From Amborella trichopoda (taxonomy: Eukaryota > Streptophyta > Magnoliopsida > Amborellales > Amborellaceae), in the NCBI RefSeq assembly GCF_000471905.2, contig NW_006499207.1, forward strand, positions 747,514-811,513: a DNA stretch of 64,000 nt. The letters run 5' to 3'. This document shows positions 53,240 through 63,798 of the stretch, one piece after another. The position numbers were made by a program, and so were the translations under genes. Positions within the stretch are counted from its first letter, which is position 1; each line of letters starts with the position of its first letter. The notes under the pieces were generated by a model. It did not search any database. It saw nothing but the letters and a program-made list of their open reading frames with translations, and was not told the origin of the DNA.

Positions 53240-55876
53240 TGGTTAGGTACCTCGATTTCGCTCTCTTGATCTAGGTGATCTAGTGGCATGCGTCTCGGGT
53301 TTCTGGTGAACCCGGGATTTGAGATCGCTCTCTCAGAACCTTGTTCGAGGGCAAGGGTAGGTATACCAACCAATGATAGAGGAATTTTAGGTGGGTTTGG
53401 GACTTGCTCAGACTGGCTCGCATAGGTGCCCTCTTAGATCATGAAGAAAGTTCCCCAGCTGCTTGAGCTGGTTTGGAATCTCCTCCTTTGACCTATAATC
53501 CTCATGTTTTTCTTGCACAATACTTCTGTGGTTAATTTGTAAGACAAGTGGGTCGAAGGGACCCACCCTTGTCATAGGGCAATGCACGTTCACACAAGAT
53601 GGCGATGAGGTGCAGGGTTTGGTGAGATATAAAAAATATAAGAGAGGTTGACGTAGAGGTGAGGCTAGCATGACAACCAGAGATTATTGATTTGGAGTGG
53701 TAGTAAGACGGGCATGGTTCTTAGGACCAGCACGATGGCAATACTACTCAAAACTGAGGTCAACACGTTGGTGATAGGCTAGGTCTATCCTCAGTCAAGT
53801 GAGACGAGAAAGAGGTGAAGAAGAAAGAACAAGACGGCAAAGAGAGAGGGAAATTCGGACGTCAATAGGCATCGCGATGGGGCTACGCAACGAGAAGGTG
53901 CATCCCTTACGGATGGTGCTAGCTCCTGACGAGGCACACGACAATAGTTTCTCCTTAATCACACGGCGATAGGCGCGAGACGTCGAGAGAATGGCGACAA
54001 ATGCTGGGCACATGGAGGAGGCTCGGGACTATGATAGGTGTTGTAAAAACCCCTAGCTGGCGGCGATAGGTATCGTGGTCTACACTAGACATGCGATAGG
54101 GAGAGACCCCTGCAGGCAGCAACAAACCCTTGCCATCTGGGCTCCTCACAGAGACATCAAAGCTACGTCTATAGGTGGTGATGGGCAGTGCCGTCTACAG
54201 ACTTCACTAGAAGAAAGAGACAAATGAATAGAAGAGGAGGGAGACTCACACATGGCGCTGCCATCGCCCTGCACACCCTGTGAGACCAAGGGTGAGGCAT
54301 GCACAGCCTTTCCACTTCCGTTCATGACTCTTGCGAGGAACTCAGATGAAGAAGAAGGAGAAGCGAGGGGAGGAGAGAGAGAGATGAAGAAAAGAAAAAA
54401 AGAAGAGAGAGAAAGTTTACCTCGAAACTTAGGGGTACTAGTCAAAAGTTTCTCTCACCTCACTCCCACTTTCAAGCATAACACAATAATGGTAAGAAAG
54501 AGAAACTTGAATTAAGTGAAAACTCTTTCTTGTGTGTGTATGCCTCGGGCTCTTCGTTTTTTTTTATGCGTATAATGATGTTACGTATATATAGAAATGT
54601 ACCCCAAATATGTGTGGATGATCAAAAGTAACCCTAATTGTTGAAAATTAAGATTAAATTGAATTAAAAGAAATTAGAAAATAGGGTGCAAATTGACAGA
54701 TTTCCCTCGTCCTAACAAGTTGTGGAATTTCAGAACAGTCCCTATGTTGCCTTAGGACTTGCGTGATCTTGCATGGCTGATCCGAGATCGTTCTGATGCC
54801 TGGTTGATCATAAGATGATTGTTTTCTTCTAAGGCTCGGCATGGCGATTGATTTGATACCAACTTCGAGCTATGGATCATGTTTTTGGTGTACGATCATG
54901 TGCCTTGAAATTTGAGTAGATCTTGAAACTTTGGATCAATAGTGTGTTCGTTCCTTGATGTTTCTCAGTATTTTCTTTACTGGATCACAGTGACCATGCC
55001 ACTACAATCACGGGGCACCAAACATAGCTCGATTCCATGGTCGAACAAAGATTTTGCAAGTTTGGAATTTTGGCCATAATCGAGGATTCTGACGGCAGAA
55101 TTTGCAGTTTGTTCGTCAGCTTCGTGTGAAGAATTCGACCATTAATCATGTACGGTGTTCGGGTCAAACATGGCCTGAGACCTTATGCCTGCAATGAAAT
55201 TGTCTCGTGTCGATCGGGCTCGCGAGCAGCGTGATTTTGCTACTCAAACGAGGCAAGACGCTGCTGAATTTCCTGCACTTTCTTCACGGATCAACAACTT
55301 CTCTCTTGCTTTTCTTCGCGCTCCGATATCATCACTAGGCGTTCCACATATCAAATTGCTCGTCTTGACTAGACGAACATGCTCACAAAATTGGAGGGCA
55401 ATCCGACTTAGGAAGAGTGAGATATAAGCATCAAAAGTTACTGGTTGTAACAGTCCCTTCAATGGTGTAGTGTTACAGGGTGGCCGCACGGGAATAGAGT
55501 GCGGCTTCTCTTGTTTCACTCTTTTGCCTATCACTTCTTCCTAGAATATCCATTGAAGTTGAAACTTTACCCCTGGGGGTTTTCAACCATGTCGGATCCA
55601 ATTGCGGTCATCTCACATTAATTTGAGACACTAAAAATTTAGTTCTAGGTATAGGTGTTCATTTCAGGGTGCTAGCGGTCGATTCTACTCGAACTATTTC
55701 TTAGTCGGCACTGCTTTAGACATGTCAGAAGGCAACGAAACTTTGCAGGAGACTCTTGAGAGACCTCATGAATATCTTGTCCAGTTATGGTGCTATTTTG
55801 AGACTATCCAAATTTCCACTACTTGCTAGGCCTTTATTGAGCGGGGCCCCATGTTGATGAAAAATACCTTCCAACA
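53240..55876 (-). repeat. 5' LTR of E-2
   Basis: On the minus strand it runs from TGTTGGAAGGTATTTTTCAT (55,876) to ..GGTACCTAACCA (53,240), 2,637 bp. TATATATA at 54,593-54,586 and donor-like GAG|GTAAAC at 54,420; the acceptor reads TTGTGCAA here. Confidence 0.9.
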
Positions 55877-56667
55877 GCCACATGATGCTTCTTCCATGCT
55901 TCCCAATGCCCATCGTCATGTGCCCTATGAGAATTAATCATTGCGAGACCTATGAGAAGTTATCGCCATGCGTCTCGTTAGGAGCCATCACTGTTCGCTA
56001 GGGACATGTTGCCTCCTCGTGCTGCTAACAATGATGCCCATTGTCGTCTGGATTCTTCCTCCCTCAAACATCTCTCTCTCCTATCTTCATGATTTTCTCT
56101 TCTAACTTGACAGAGGGTAGATTTAGCTTAGTGTGGTCATCTCGGTCTCGATTTTGAGTAGTATTGCTGCCGTCCGAATCCTAAGGACCATGCCCGTCAT
56201 GCTACCACTCCGAGTCAATAATTGTCCTGATGTCATGCAAGCTTCGCCTCTTCATCAATTTTTTATTCTATTTTCTATCTTTATTTAAAACTTTACATTT
56301 CATCATGCTCTCACATGGACGTACATTGCCTTAAGACACGGGTGGGTCTCCTTGACCCACTTATCTTACAAATTAACCATAGAAGTGTTGTGCAAAAAAC
56401 AAGAGGATTGAAGGTCAAGGGAGACGATTTTGAACCAACTAAAGCAGCTGGGGGGACTTTCTTCATGATCTAAGAGGGCACCCACGTGATTCAGTCTAAG
56501 TAAGTCCTAAACCCACTTAAAATTCCTCTCTCATTGGTTGGTATATCTTCCCTTGCTCTCGAGCAAGGTTTTGAGAGAGCAATCTCAAACCCCGAGTTCA
56601 CCAGAAACCTGAGGTACGTGATGCTAGATCATCTAGATCTGAAAGGTGAGATCGAGGCACCTCACCA
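55877..56667 (+). repeat. 3' LTR of E-1, right piece
   Basis: It continues the LTR broken at 42,802 (compare 27,650-28,436 in the 5' LTR): the ~100-bp segment of 27,935 is at 56,159, and the end reads ..GAGGCACCTCACCA before the TSD. Confidence 0.9.
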
Positions 56668-58000
56668 ACCGACTTCGACAAGAATGAAAGAAAGAGGCAG
56701 TACTCCTCCTTTCGGAGTCATGAATAACACTTCGGCACCTCCCCGATTAGATTAGAAGGCTCCATCGAAGAGACTCTTTATTAGATTAGAAGGCTCTTAA
56801 TAAAGGAGATTCCGTCTGTATTAGGTGTGCTGCGAGGAAATCAGCCAAAGCTTGGCCCTTAATGGCCTTTTGTATGACATGTTTATGTCAAATTCCATCA
56901 GCAATAATGTCCACTTAGCAAGATGTCCTGACAAGTATGGGTGTGTCCTGAGAAACTTTATAGGATCTGCTTTTGATATAAGTCTTACTTCATGACCGAG
57001 CAGGTAGTGGTAGAGCTTTTGTAATGCAAAGATTCAAGCACATCTTCTCGATAGACGGATAATTCTTCTCGGCCCCTTGCATTATGAGGCTGAGATAGTT
57101 TAACACAATCTCTTTCCCTTCATCTTTGTTTTGTTCCAATAATGCCCCAAGTGACTCATCTAGAGCGGTCACATACAAGATGGGAGATTTTCCCAGTACC
57201 ATTATAGAAAGCACTAGAGCGTTGAGTAAATAATGCTTGTTGTCATCAAGGGTTGTCTGACATGCTTCATCCCAGATGAATGGAGTATCCTTCTTTAACA
57301 GGTGCATAAAAGACTTACAGCGACCTGAGAGGTTTGAGATGAACTTGCGGATATAAGCCAGCTTCCCTTGGAGGGATCGCACCTCTCGCAATGTTGTTGG
57401 TGATGGAATTTCTTGGATTTCCTTGATCTTGACTGGCTCAACTTCTTGCCCCTGGTGTCCAATAATGAACCGCAAGAACTTTCCCAAACGCATTCAAAAG
57501 CACATTTCAGCTGTTCATTTTGAGCTGATGAAAGCGTAGCAGTTCAAACACCTTTTCAAGGTCTCACATATGAGCGTCTTTTTCTTCGGATTCTACCACC
57601 AAATCATCTACATAGCATTCCACCTCTTTGTGCATCATATCCTAGAAGATGGTCGTTATTTCTCTCTGATATGTGGCATTGGCATTCTTCACTCCGAAAG
57701 GCATCATCGTGTAACAGAAGACCCCTTTTGTAGTTAAGAATGCGGTGTCCTCTTCGTCTTCTGGTGCCATCTATATCTGATTGTACCCAGAGTATCTGTT
57801 CATGAAGGAGAAGATCTAGCAAGTGAGCCGTGGAGTCAATGAGAATTTTCATAAATGGCAATGGGAAGTCATCCCTTGGGCAAGTGGTATTCAGGTGGCG
57901 GAAGTCAATGATGTCCATTTTTTCTTCTTGACTAGCACAACATTTGCCAACCACTTTGGGTACTTGACTTCATGAATGAAGCATGCTTTCCTGAGTTTGG
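56668..58000 (-). pseudogene. pol: E-3, upstream half: RT and RNase H N-terminus (Tat-type)
   Basis: On the minus strand the RT enters at about 58,090 ('NLEMQIDVELTKLRKACFIHEV'). 57,954-57,604 has a frame-shifted 'RHLNTTCPRDDFPLPF'. The catalytic YVDD is at 57,614-57,603. 57,493-56,990 (167 codons) has 'GKFLRFIIGHQGQEVEPVK', 'SLQGKLAYIRKFISNLSG', 'WDEACQTT', 'LYVTALDESLGALLEQNKD' and 'MQGAEKNYPSIEKMCL'. The RNase H start, 'FDGAF' with 'RGGAEVLFMTPKGG', runs to 56,668, where E-1 interrupts it. The frame resumes in phase at 25,811. Confidence 0.88.
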
Positions 58001-58574
58001 TCAACTCAACATCTATCTGCATTTCGAGATTAAGCCTGAACCTCCTTGATTTCTACTTGACGCTCTTGGCAAAGGGATCAATGCTGAGATGGTGGACTGT
58101 GACTTCAGGATCTAAAGAAGGCATCTCATGGTAATGTCAGGCAAAGACGTCTCAGTTTGTTCACAAGAAGGTAGTGAAATTTTCTTTCTCCTTTGGAGAC
58201 ATATTCGCCGAGATGAAAGTGGGTTTAGGGTCAACCTCATTCCCTAGATTTATCTCCTCGATTTCATCTGTTGTTGCTTGATTGCCTTTTTCCCATTCTT
58301 TTGGGGCCTCTTACAACTCTTCCTCATTGTCTTCAGAGGTCTTTTCATTAACCTCTAGTACAGAGACCAATGATCCTGACATCTCTACTTCCAATGGAGC
58401 TCTAGGGTAGGTCATGATTTCTGCACCTTTCTTGAACTGAGGCACAGAAGGGGTGAGCTGAAATATGAACAGCATATCAGGCTGCAGGAGTTTCATTTGA
58501 AATTTATAGGGAATTTTAGACTCATCGATTGTGGGGCCATAGGCACCCTCATTTGAATTGCTCGGTCTTTGCAT
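58001..58574 (-). pseudogene. E-3: acidic pre-RT region
   Basis: 58,574-58,311 (87 codons, starts MQRPSNSNEGAYGP) contains 'MLFIFQLTPSVPQFKKGAE' and an acidic end. The frame goes on through 'EIEEINLGNEVDPKPTFISA' and 'SPKEKENFTTFL' into RT. E-1 has the same acidic approach at 32,940-33,130. No protease active site is identifiable. Confidence 0.55.
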
Positions 58575-58663
58575 GGGTGTCTTCAGTGTTTGCCCGTGCT
58601 AGCTGATACTTCATAGACCTGTACCATGTGGCAAGCCTCCGGAGAATAGAAGCTCTACCCTCT

Positions 58664-59038
58664 TTATTCTCTCAGTCTCTGCTTAAAGTCGAGCTCAAGA
58701 GGCCACTGAGGTTTCTTTGACTCTAACTTCTTATGCTTCTTTTTAAAAGAAGATGGCTCTGCCTTGGCACGAGCTGCCAGGGCGTCAACAACTGTCAAAA
58801 ATCCAGCCGCTTGGGCCAACGTCTTTTTTAGCTGCCTCCGGTGCATCTCGCATATATTGGTTCCTTCGAGCTCTCTGTTAAGAGCCTCGAAGTCTGGACA
58901 TTTCAATATTGTACCTGTAGGAGACATAGAAGAGGAAGGATAATAAGATGAAGAAGAAGAGGAAGACAGAGAAGGGTCAATAAGTGAGGGACTTTTGGGG
59001 TCTTTTCCCTCATTGGACTGATCTAGGCAGCTTTTCAC
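58664..59038 (-). pseudogene. E-3: linker domain between gag and RT
   Basis: A 124-codon frame starting MKSCLDQSNEGKDPKSPS, with a Ser-rich run, then 'CPDFEALNRELEG', 'RQLKKTLAQAAGFLTVVDAL' and a Lys-rich tail. The middle part matches E-1 32,570-32,720. It belongs to the Tat polyprotein between gag and RT; its role is unknown to me. Confidence 0.5.
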
Positions 59039-59772
59039 GTCATCACCAGAATTGGACGTGTGCAGGGGGTCTTTTGGTTCTTTCCCCTGCTTAGACCGTT
59101 GTGGAGTTCTTTTAACGTCATCACCCTCATTGATAAGAGATGGTTCAAGGGTATCATCTAGATGAGAGGAAGGAATAAGGTCGGTGGTGACCGGGATAAA
59201 GTATTTTAAAGTCAGTAAGGGAGGAAGAGGCCTGAGAAATTCTGGCTCGACTGGTGGCTAAGGAACCTTGTTCTTTTGGCGAGTGGCGAGCAGCCTTCAT
59301 TGCTCGTCTTCTTCTAATCCTCTTTGAAGGTGCTTGGTCTGTCTTGCTAGGTCTGTGAATAGGCCTAGCTTGACGAATTGCTTCTCACTTTATTGACTTG
59401 AGCCTGCTCTACCCTTGAGAGACTTTCCATGGCTGGGAAGTCAAGGGTTGACCAAGATCAGAGACATCATCCCTGAAGTCTTGTGTTATAATGTCCCCCT
59501 GGATAGGCATAGTGCCTTGAGGGTGTTTGGTGTAAGCAATGTAACCTCTTTGGAAGTTTTCCTACACCATGGCTTTGAACCCATAACGTTCTGCTAATGG
59601 CCCCATATCTAATGGTATGGGCACCAGTGGTTCTCAGTGCCATGAGCAAGGCGGTTGGGTTGCCTTGCCGGCTTTGGTGTGATGAGTCCTTGTTGGAGCA
59701 TCATATTGAATAGAGCATGGAGAAGATTTGTTGATAGCTCATTAGAAGGGCATACGCTTCTGTATTTTTCCT
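59039..59772 (-). pseudogene. gag: E-3: C-terminal gag fragment
   Basis: The minus strand from 59,772 downwards reads gag-like 'SIMLQQGLITPKPARQPNR' (about 59,700-59,640). A knuckle start CPYH..WGH follows near 59,620, then broken frames to 59,040. It is cut at 59,772 by a plus-strand Tat LTR. Confidence 0.7.
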
Positions 59773-62615
59773 TGTTTCAACGTATTTTTAAGCAACTTGG
59801 TCCTTGATAGGAAGCAGGTTAATAAAGCTTACAAAATAGTGGAAATTCTCGACAGTCTCAGAATAGCCCCAAAACTGGTCAAGATCTTTACCAGCACTTC
59901 AAAAGACCACCTGCCAAGTTTTATCACGATCAGACATGTCTAAGGCAGTGAACACATAGAAACTGTTTTTGGAAAAAAATGGCCTCTAGCACCCTGAAAC
60001 AGGCCCTACAACTGGTACTACATTTTCGATGTCTTAAATCACTGTGGGACCACCTCTATTAGATCCGACACAGTCAAAAACCTTTATGGGCCAAGTTTCG
60101 GGTTAATCAAGTATTCCAAGACAAAGTTATGGGTAAAAGACAAAAAAAGGGATAGGCCGCACACTATTCCCATGTGGTTTCACTGCACCAAAACACCATT
60201 AAAGGTGGTTATTTTCATAGTCATGAAGAATGACTTTTGGGGCTCATATCTCACTCGTTTCGAGTCGGATCGCTCTCAAATTTGTGAGCATGTTTTTCTT
60301 GTCAAGACGAGCGTTTCAATATGTGGTACGCTCTAAGATGATGATCGAGTAGTGAAAAAAGTTAGAAAGAAGTTGGCGATCCGTGAAGAAGGCCAAAAAT
60401 TCAGCAGCGACACGCCTCGCTTGGTGAACCAAATCACGATGCTCGGGCAATGGATCAACGCGAAAGCAATTCCATTGTGTGCGTAAGGTTCAGCGTTATC
60501 ATTGGTCCAAACCCTGTCTATGATTAACAGACAGATTTCATGCACGAAGCGGACGAAGTAACTGAAATTTCGGCAGCCGGATTTCAGATTCCGACCCAAA
60601 CTCAAAAGTTGCAAAATCTTCGTTTAGGCTCCAAGTCGCGTTCCGTTTGTTGCCACATGATAGTGACCGCATGCTTAGTGCGCTATGATGAAAAATCTAT
60701 AGAAAAACATCAAGAAACGACTGCATCATTGATCCAAAGTTTTCAAGATTCAAGCAAAGTTCAAGTCTTGTGATCGTGGTTCAAACACGATCCATAGCTC
60801 AAAATTGGTATCAAAATGATCGCCATGCCAAGCCCTACAAGAAAACGATCATCTTTAGATCAAACAGGCATCAGAGCAACCTCGAATAAGTCATGAAAGA
60901 TCATGCAAGTTCTAAGGCAGCAATAAGGACTGTTCTAGAATTTCATGAATTATTAGGGAGGGGCAAAATAGTCCTTTCGTACCCTATTTTCTTAATTTTC
61001 TTTAATTCAGAATAATTATAATTATTGTGAATTTTAGGTAGTTTTTGGGCATCCACCCATGTTTGGGCCAAATTCTATATAAGCATGCAAAGTTAAATTG
61101 TAAAGACAACACAAAACCCTCGATTCATTTTTTGATCATTCAATAGAAATTTCCATTCTTTCTTGAGCCTGTGAGTACGTCATGGAGAGAGAGAGAGGAG
61201 AGAGAAGAAAAGGGTCGGCACCCTTCGAGCAAATAACTTTCTCTCTCCTCTTTGTCTCCTCTCCTCTTTCTCTTTCCTCCGCTCTCTCTCTCCTCTTTTT
61301 CTCTTCCTCTCTCTTCTTCTCATATCTATCTCTCTCTCTCTTCTTCTCATCTCTATCTCTTTCTCCCTCTTCTTCTCATCTCGATCTCTTTCTCCCTCTT
61401 CTTCTCATCTCTATCGCTCTTCTTTTCTCTCTCTTCATTTCTATTTTTCTTCCTCTCTCCTCTCTTCTTCCTAGCATCGGCAAAGTTTCCTCTTCTCTAT
61501 CTCTTGTCTTTCTTCTTCTTATCTCTATCTCCTTCCCTCTCATCTTCTCATCTCTCATTCTTCCTCTTCTTTCCATCTTTATACCTTTCTTTCCCCTCTC
61601 CCTCATGCACCTCTTCTGTCAGTCGGTGAAGTCTAGTGCCGACTGGATTTCTCTCTGCTCTTCCAATGCAATCGGTGAAGTCTCAGTGCCAGTTGAATTT
61701 CTCTCTTCTTCTTTCATCCCCAGCTCCAGGTGAATTTCTCTCTCTTATCTTCTAATGCAATCAGTGAAATCTTAGCACCGGTTGATATTCTATCTCTTCT
61801 TCTTTCATCCACAATGCAGAGTGAATTTCTCTCTCTTCTCTTTGAATGCAATCGATGAAGTCTCAGTGCCAATTGAATTTCTCTCTCTTCTCTTTCATCC
61901 TCAACGTTAGTTGAATTTCTCTCTCTTCTTCTTTCATCCCTTGCATCAGGTGAATTTCTCTCTCTTCCTCTTGTCACAGTTAGCGAAGCCCAGTGTCAGT
62001 TGTATATCTCTCTCCTCTCTTGTCACAGTCGATGAAACCCAGCACCGGTTGGATTTCTCTCTTCTCTTGTCACAGTCGGTGAAGCCGAGCACTGGTTGGA
62101 TTTCTCTCTCCTCTCTTGTCACAGTCAGTGAAGCCTAGCGTCGGTTGGATCTGTCTTTCTTTTGCTGAAGTCGGTGAAGCCTAGCGTCTGCTCGATCTCT
62201 CTCACTTGCTTCTCTCCCATTGCAACTGAGGCAAGTCGAGCACCGATTGGTCCTCTTCCTCCCTCTCCCATCCTTTGACAAGCAACAATGTCTAGCACCG
62301 ACTGCATCTTTCTTCCCTCTCTCTTTTATCCTCTCGTTTCTACTCCCTTCTGTTGTATATTTCCTTCTTCTCTTATCCCCCAAAACCACCACTCTGCTAT
62401 TCTTTCGTTCAACTAAGAGGGATTGAGGTTAGCCTCTCATGGAGGTCCTGTCGTCAAGTCGTAATGTTGTTGTGCCAGGATTACTTGGCTCGCTTTATCG
62501 CCACGATAGACTGACCATCGGGCTTAGCTAGTTGGTATTGACAATGACATCTAGTGCCCGTTTTACTACCACGTCAAGCCAATTACTCGCCAGCTTGATC
62601 CTCTCGCTCCGTCAA
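59773..62615 (+). repeat. Tat LTR inserted in E-3 gag, cut by another LTR at 62,616
   Basis: It starts TGTTTCAACGTATTTTTAAG and aligns with the E-0 LTR (5,471 onwards: 'CTTGGTCCTTGAT', 'TCTCGACAGTCTCA'). TATATAAG is at 61,076-61,083 after the conserved CCATGTTTGGGCCAAATTC block. A CT-rich tract follows (61,230-61,600), then tandem repeats. The 3' end and PBS are missing because the next LTR begins at 62,616. It is closer to the E-0 LTR than to the LTRs of E-1 and E-2. Confidence 0.85.
61230..62235 (+). repeat. CT-rich tract and 45-90-bp tandem repeats in the LTR leader region
   Basis: 61,230-61,600 is TCTCTC/TTCTTCT-rich. 61,619-62,235 holds about nine units 'GTCGGTGAAGCC.AGC.CCGGTTGGATTTCTCTCT', the later ones 45-49 bases apart. 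Long open frames here (61,182-61,733 and others) are compositional artefacts. Confidence 0.85.
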
Positions 62616-62776
62616 TGTAACAATCCTAAACTTTCAATAAAAAAAAAAAAATAACTATTAATACATGACAAATCATTTGAACATGATGGTCCTTAAGGAC
62701 CATCGTTACTTTTAAAAGCTTTTGTTTTAAAAGCTTTGTGTTTCCTTGCTCTTGCCACGTCCACTAAAGGACGAGG

Positions 62777-62876
62777 GCTTTAGGTGTTTAAAGCGTAAAC
62801 TAACGCTCACACCTGTAACGTAATAAAAGCTTTAGGTGTTTAAAGCGTAAACTAACGCTCACACCTGTAACGTAAT
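62777..62876 (+). repeat. 52-bp tandem duplication
   Basis: GCTTTAGGTGTTTAAAGCGT..ACCTGTAACGTAAT occurs twice, at 62,777 and 62,829, essentially identical. This points to a recent duplication in otherwise decayed DNA. Confidence 0.92.
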
Positions 62877-63798
62877 GAAAGAATAAAATAGTATGTTAAC
62901 AGAATTTAAATTCAGAGAGGTGAAGACTCCTAACTTAGAAAACTTATGAGATTTTTCTCTCTAATCGAAACACAGTGAACTCCTCTCTCGAGCCGAATTT
63001 TTATCGGAAGCTCCCTCTCAAATATTTGTGTGTAAGTGACATCATCTTCCTGAAAAATAGTCTGTTTTTAATACATAGTGATATTTCCATCTAGGATCTT
63101 TATTTTATAAGTTTTGTGTGTAAGTGACCTCATTGTCTCAAAAAAAAAATCCATTCTTTTAAAAATGAAATGAAATAATTATTTTTGCTTATTATCATGA
63201 ACTTTAGGCGCGATAAATTTTATGCGCACGTAACCTCATTATCTTGAAAAATAATCTTTTGAATAAAAATTGTGATATTTTATCTATGTTAGAAATTTTG
63301 AATGCTGTAAATTATGAAAAATAAATTTATTTATTTTTCTTGTCTATTGTTAGAAATAAATGTGATATTTCTGCTTTTAATAAAATTGTGATATTTCTTT
63401 CTACTGTTTTGAATATTTAGACATTGTAAAATTCATGTGCAAATGACTGCCTTATTATTTAAAAAATTGACATTTTTACAATTGATTATAGTATTGTTGT
63501 GAAATGTTTATTTGTAGATTGATATCCCATAAATTGTGATAATTCTGTATTCTTGAATTTCTATAAGAGTTTTTTTAAACATATTAAATTGGCAATTATG
63601 CTAGAATTCCTTTACAAACTGCTACCTTTCTAAATTTGAGCCCAAAATATTTGATTGGTTATTTTTGAAATGTTATAGAGAGTGACTGTTATTAACGGTT
63701 TAAGTGAAATTCATATTAATGATTTCAGTGATATGTTGAGTACATGATATTGCTGCTTTCGAATGTTTAAAGAGATTTAAAAATAATTTAAGTATGCA

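Larger units (their letters stand above)
42803..55876 (-). mobile_element. E-2: Tat element inserted in the 3' LTR of E-1, with two LTRs and two internal deletions
   Basis: On the minus strand: 5' LTR 55,876-53,240, PBS 53,236-53,219, leader ORF, gag, RNase H remnant, integrase, 3' region, 3' LTR 45,356-42,803. Deletions have removed the stretch between leader ORF and mid-gag (near 52,750) and all of protease and RT (near 51,542). It is the same subfamily as E-1, head-to-head with E-1's 3' part. Confidence 0.88.
25812..56667 (+). mobile_element. E-1: nearly complete Tat (Ogre-like) retrotransposon, carrying E-2 inside its 3' LTR
   Basis: The order is 5' LTR 25,812-28,436, PBS 28,440, leader ORF, gag, RT, RNase H, integrase (to 36,440), a 4.5 kb 3' region, and a 3' LTR in two pieces (40,991-42,802 and 55,877-56,667). 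Without the nested 13.1 kb E-2 it is about 17.8 kb, in the large size range of Ogre-like elements. It is flanked by TSDs and sits in the RNase H of E-3. By eye the two LTRs differ at roughly one base in five, so the insertion is old. Confidence 0.88.

Noticed and set aside
61182..61733. 183-codon open frame rich in Ser, Leu and Phe
   Set aside because: It is a translation of a CT-rich microsatellite tract in an LTR; composition alone explains it.
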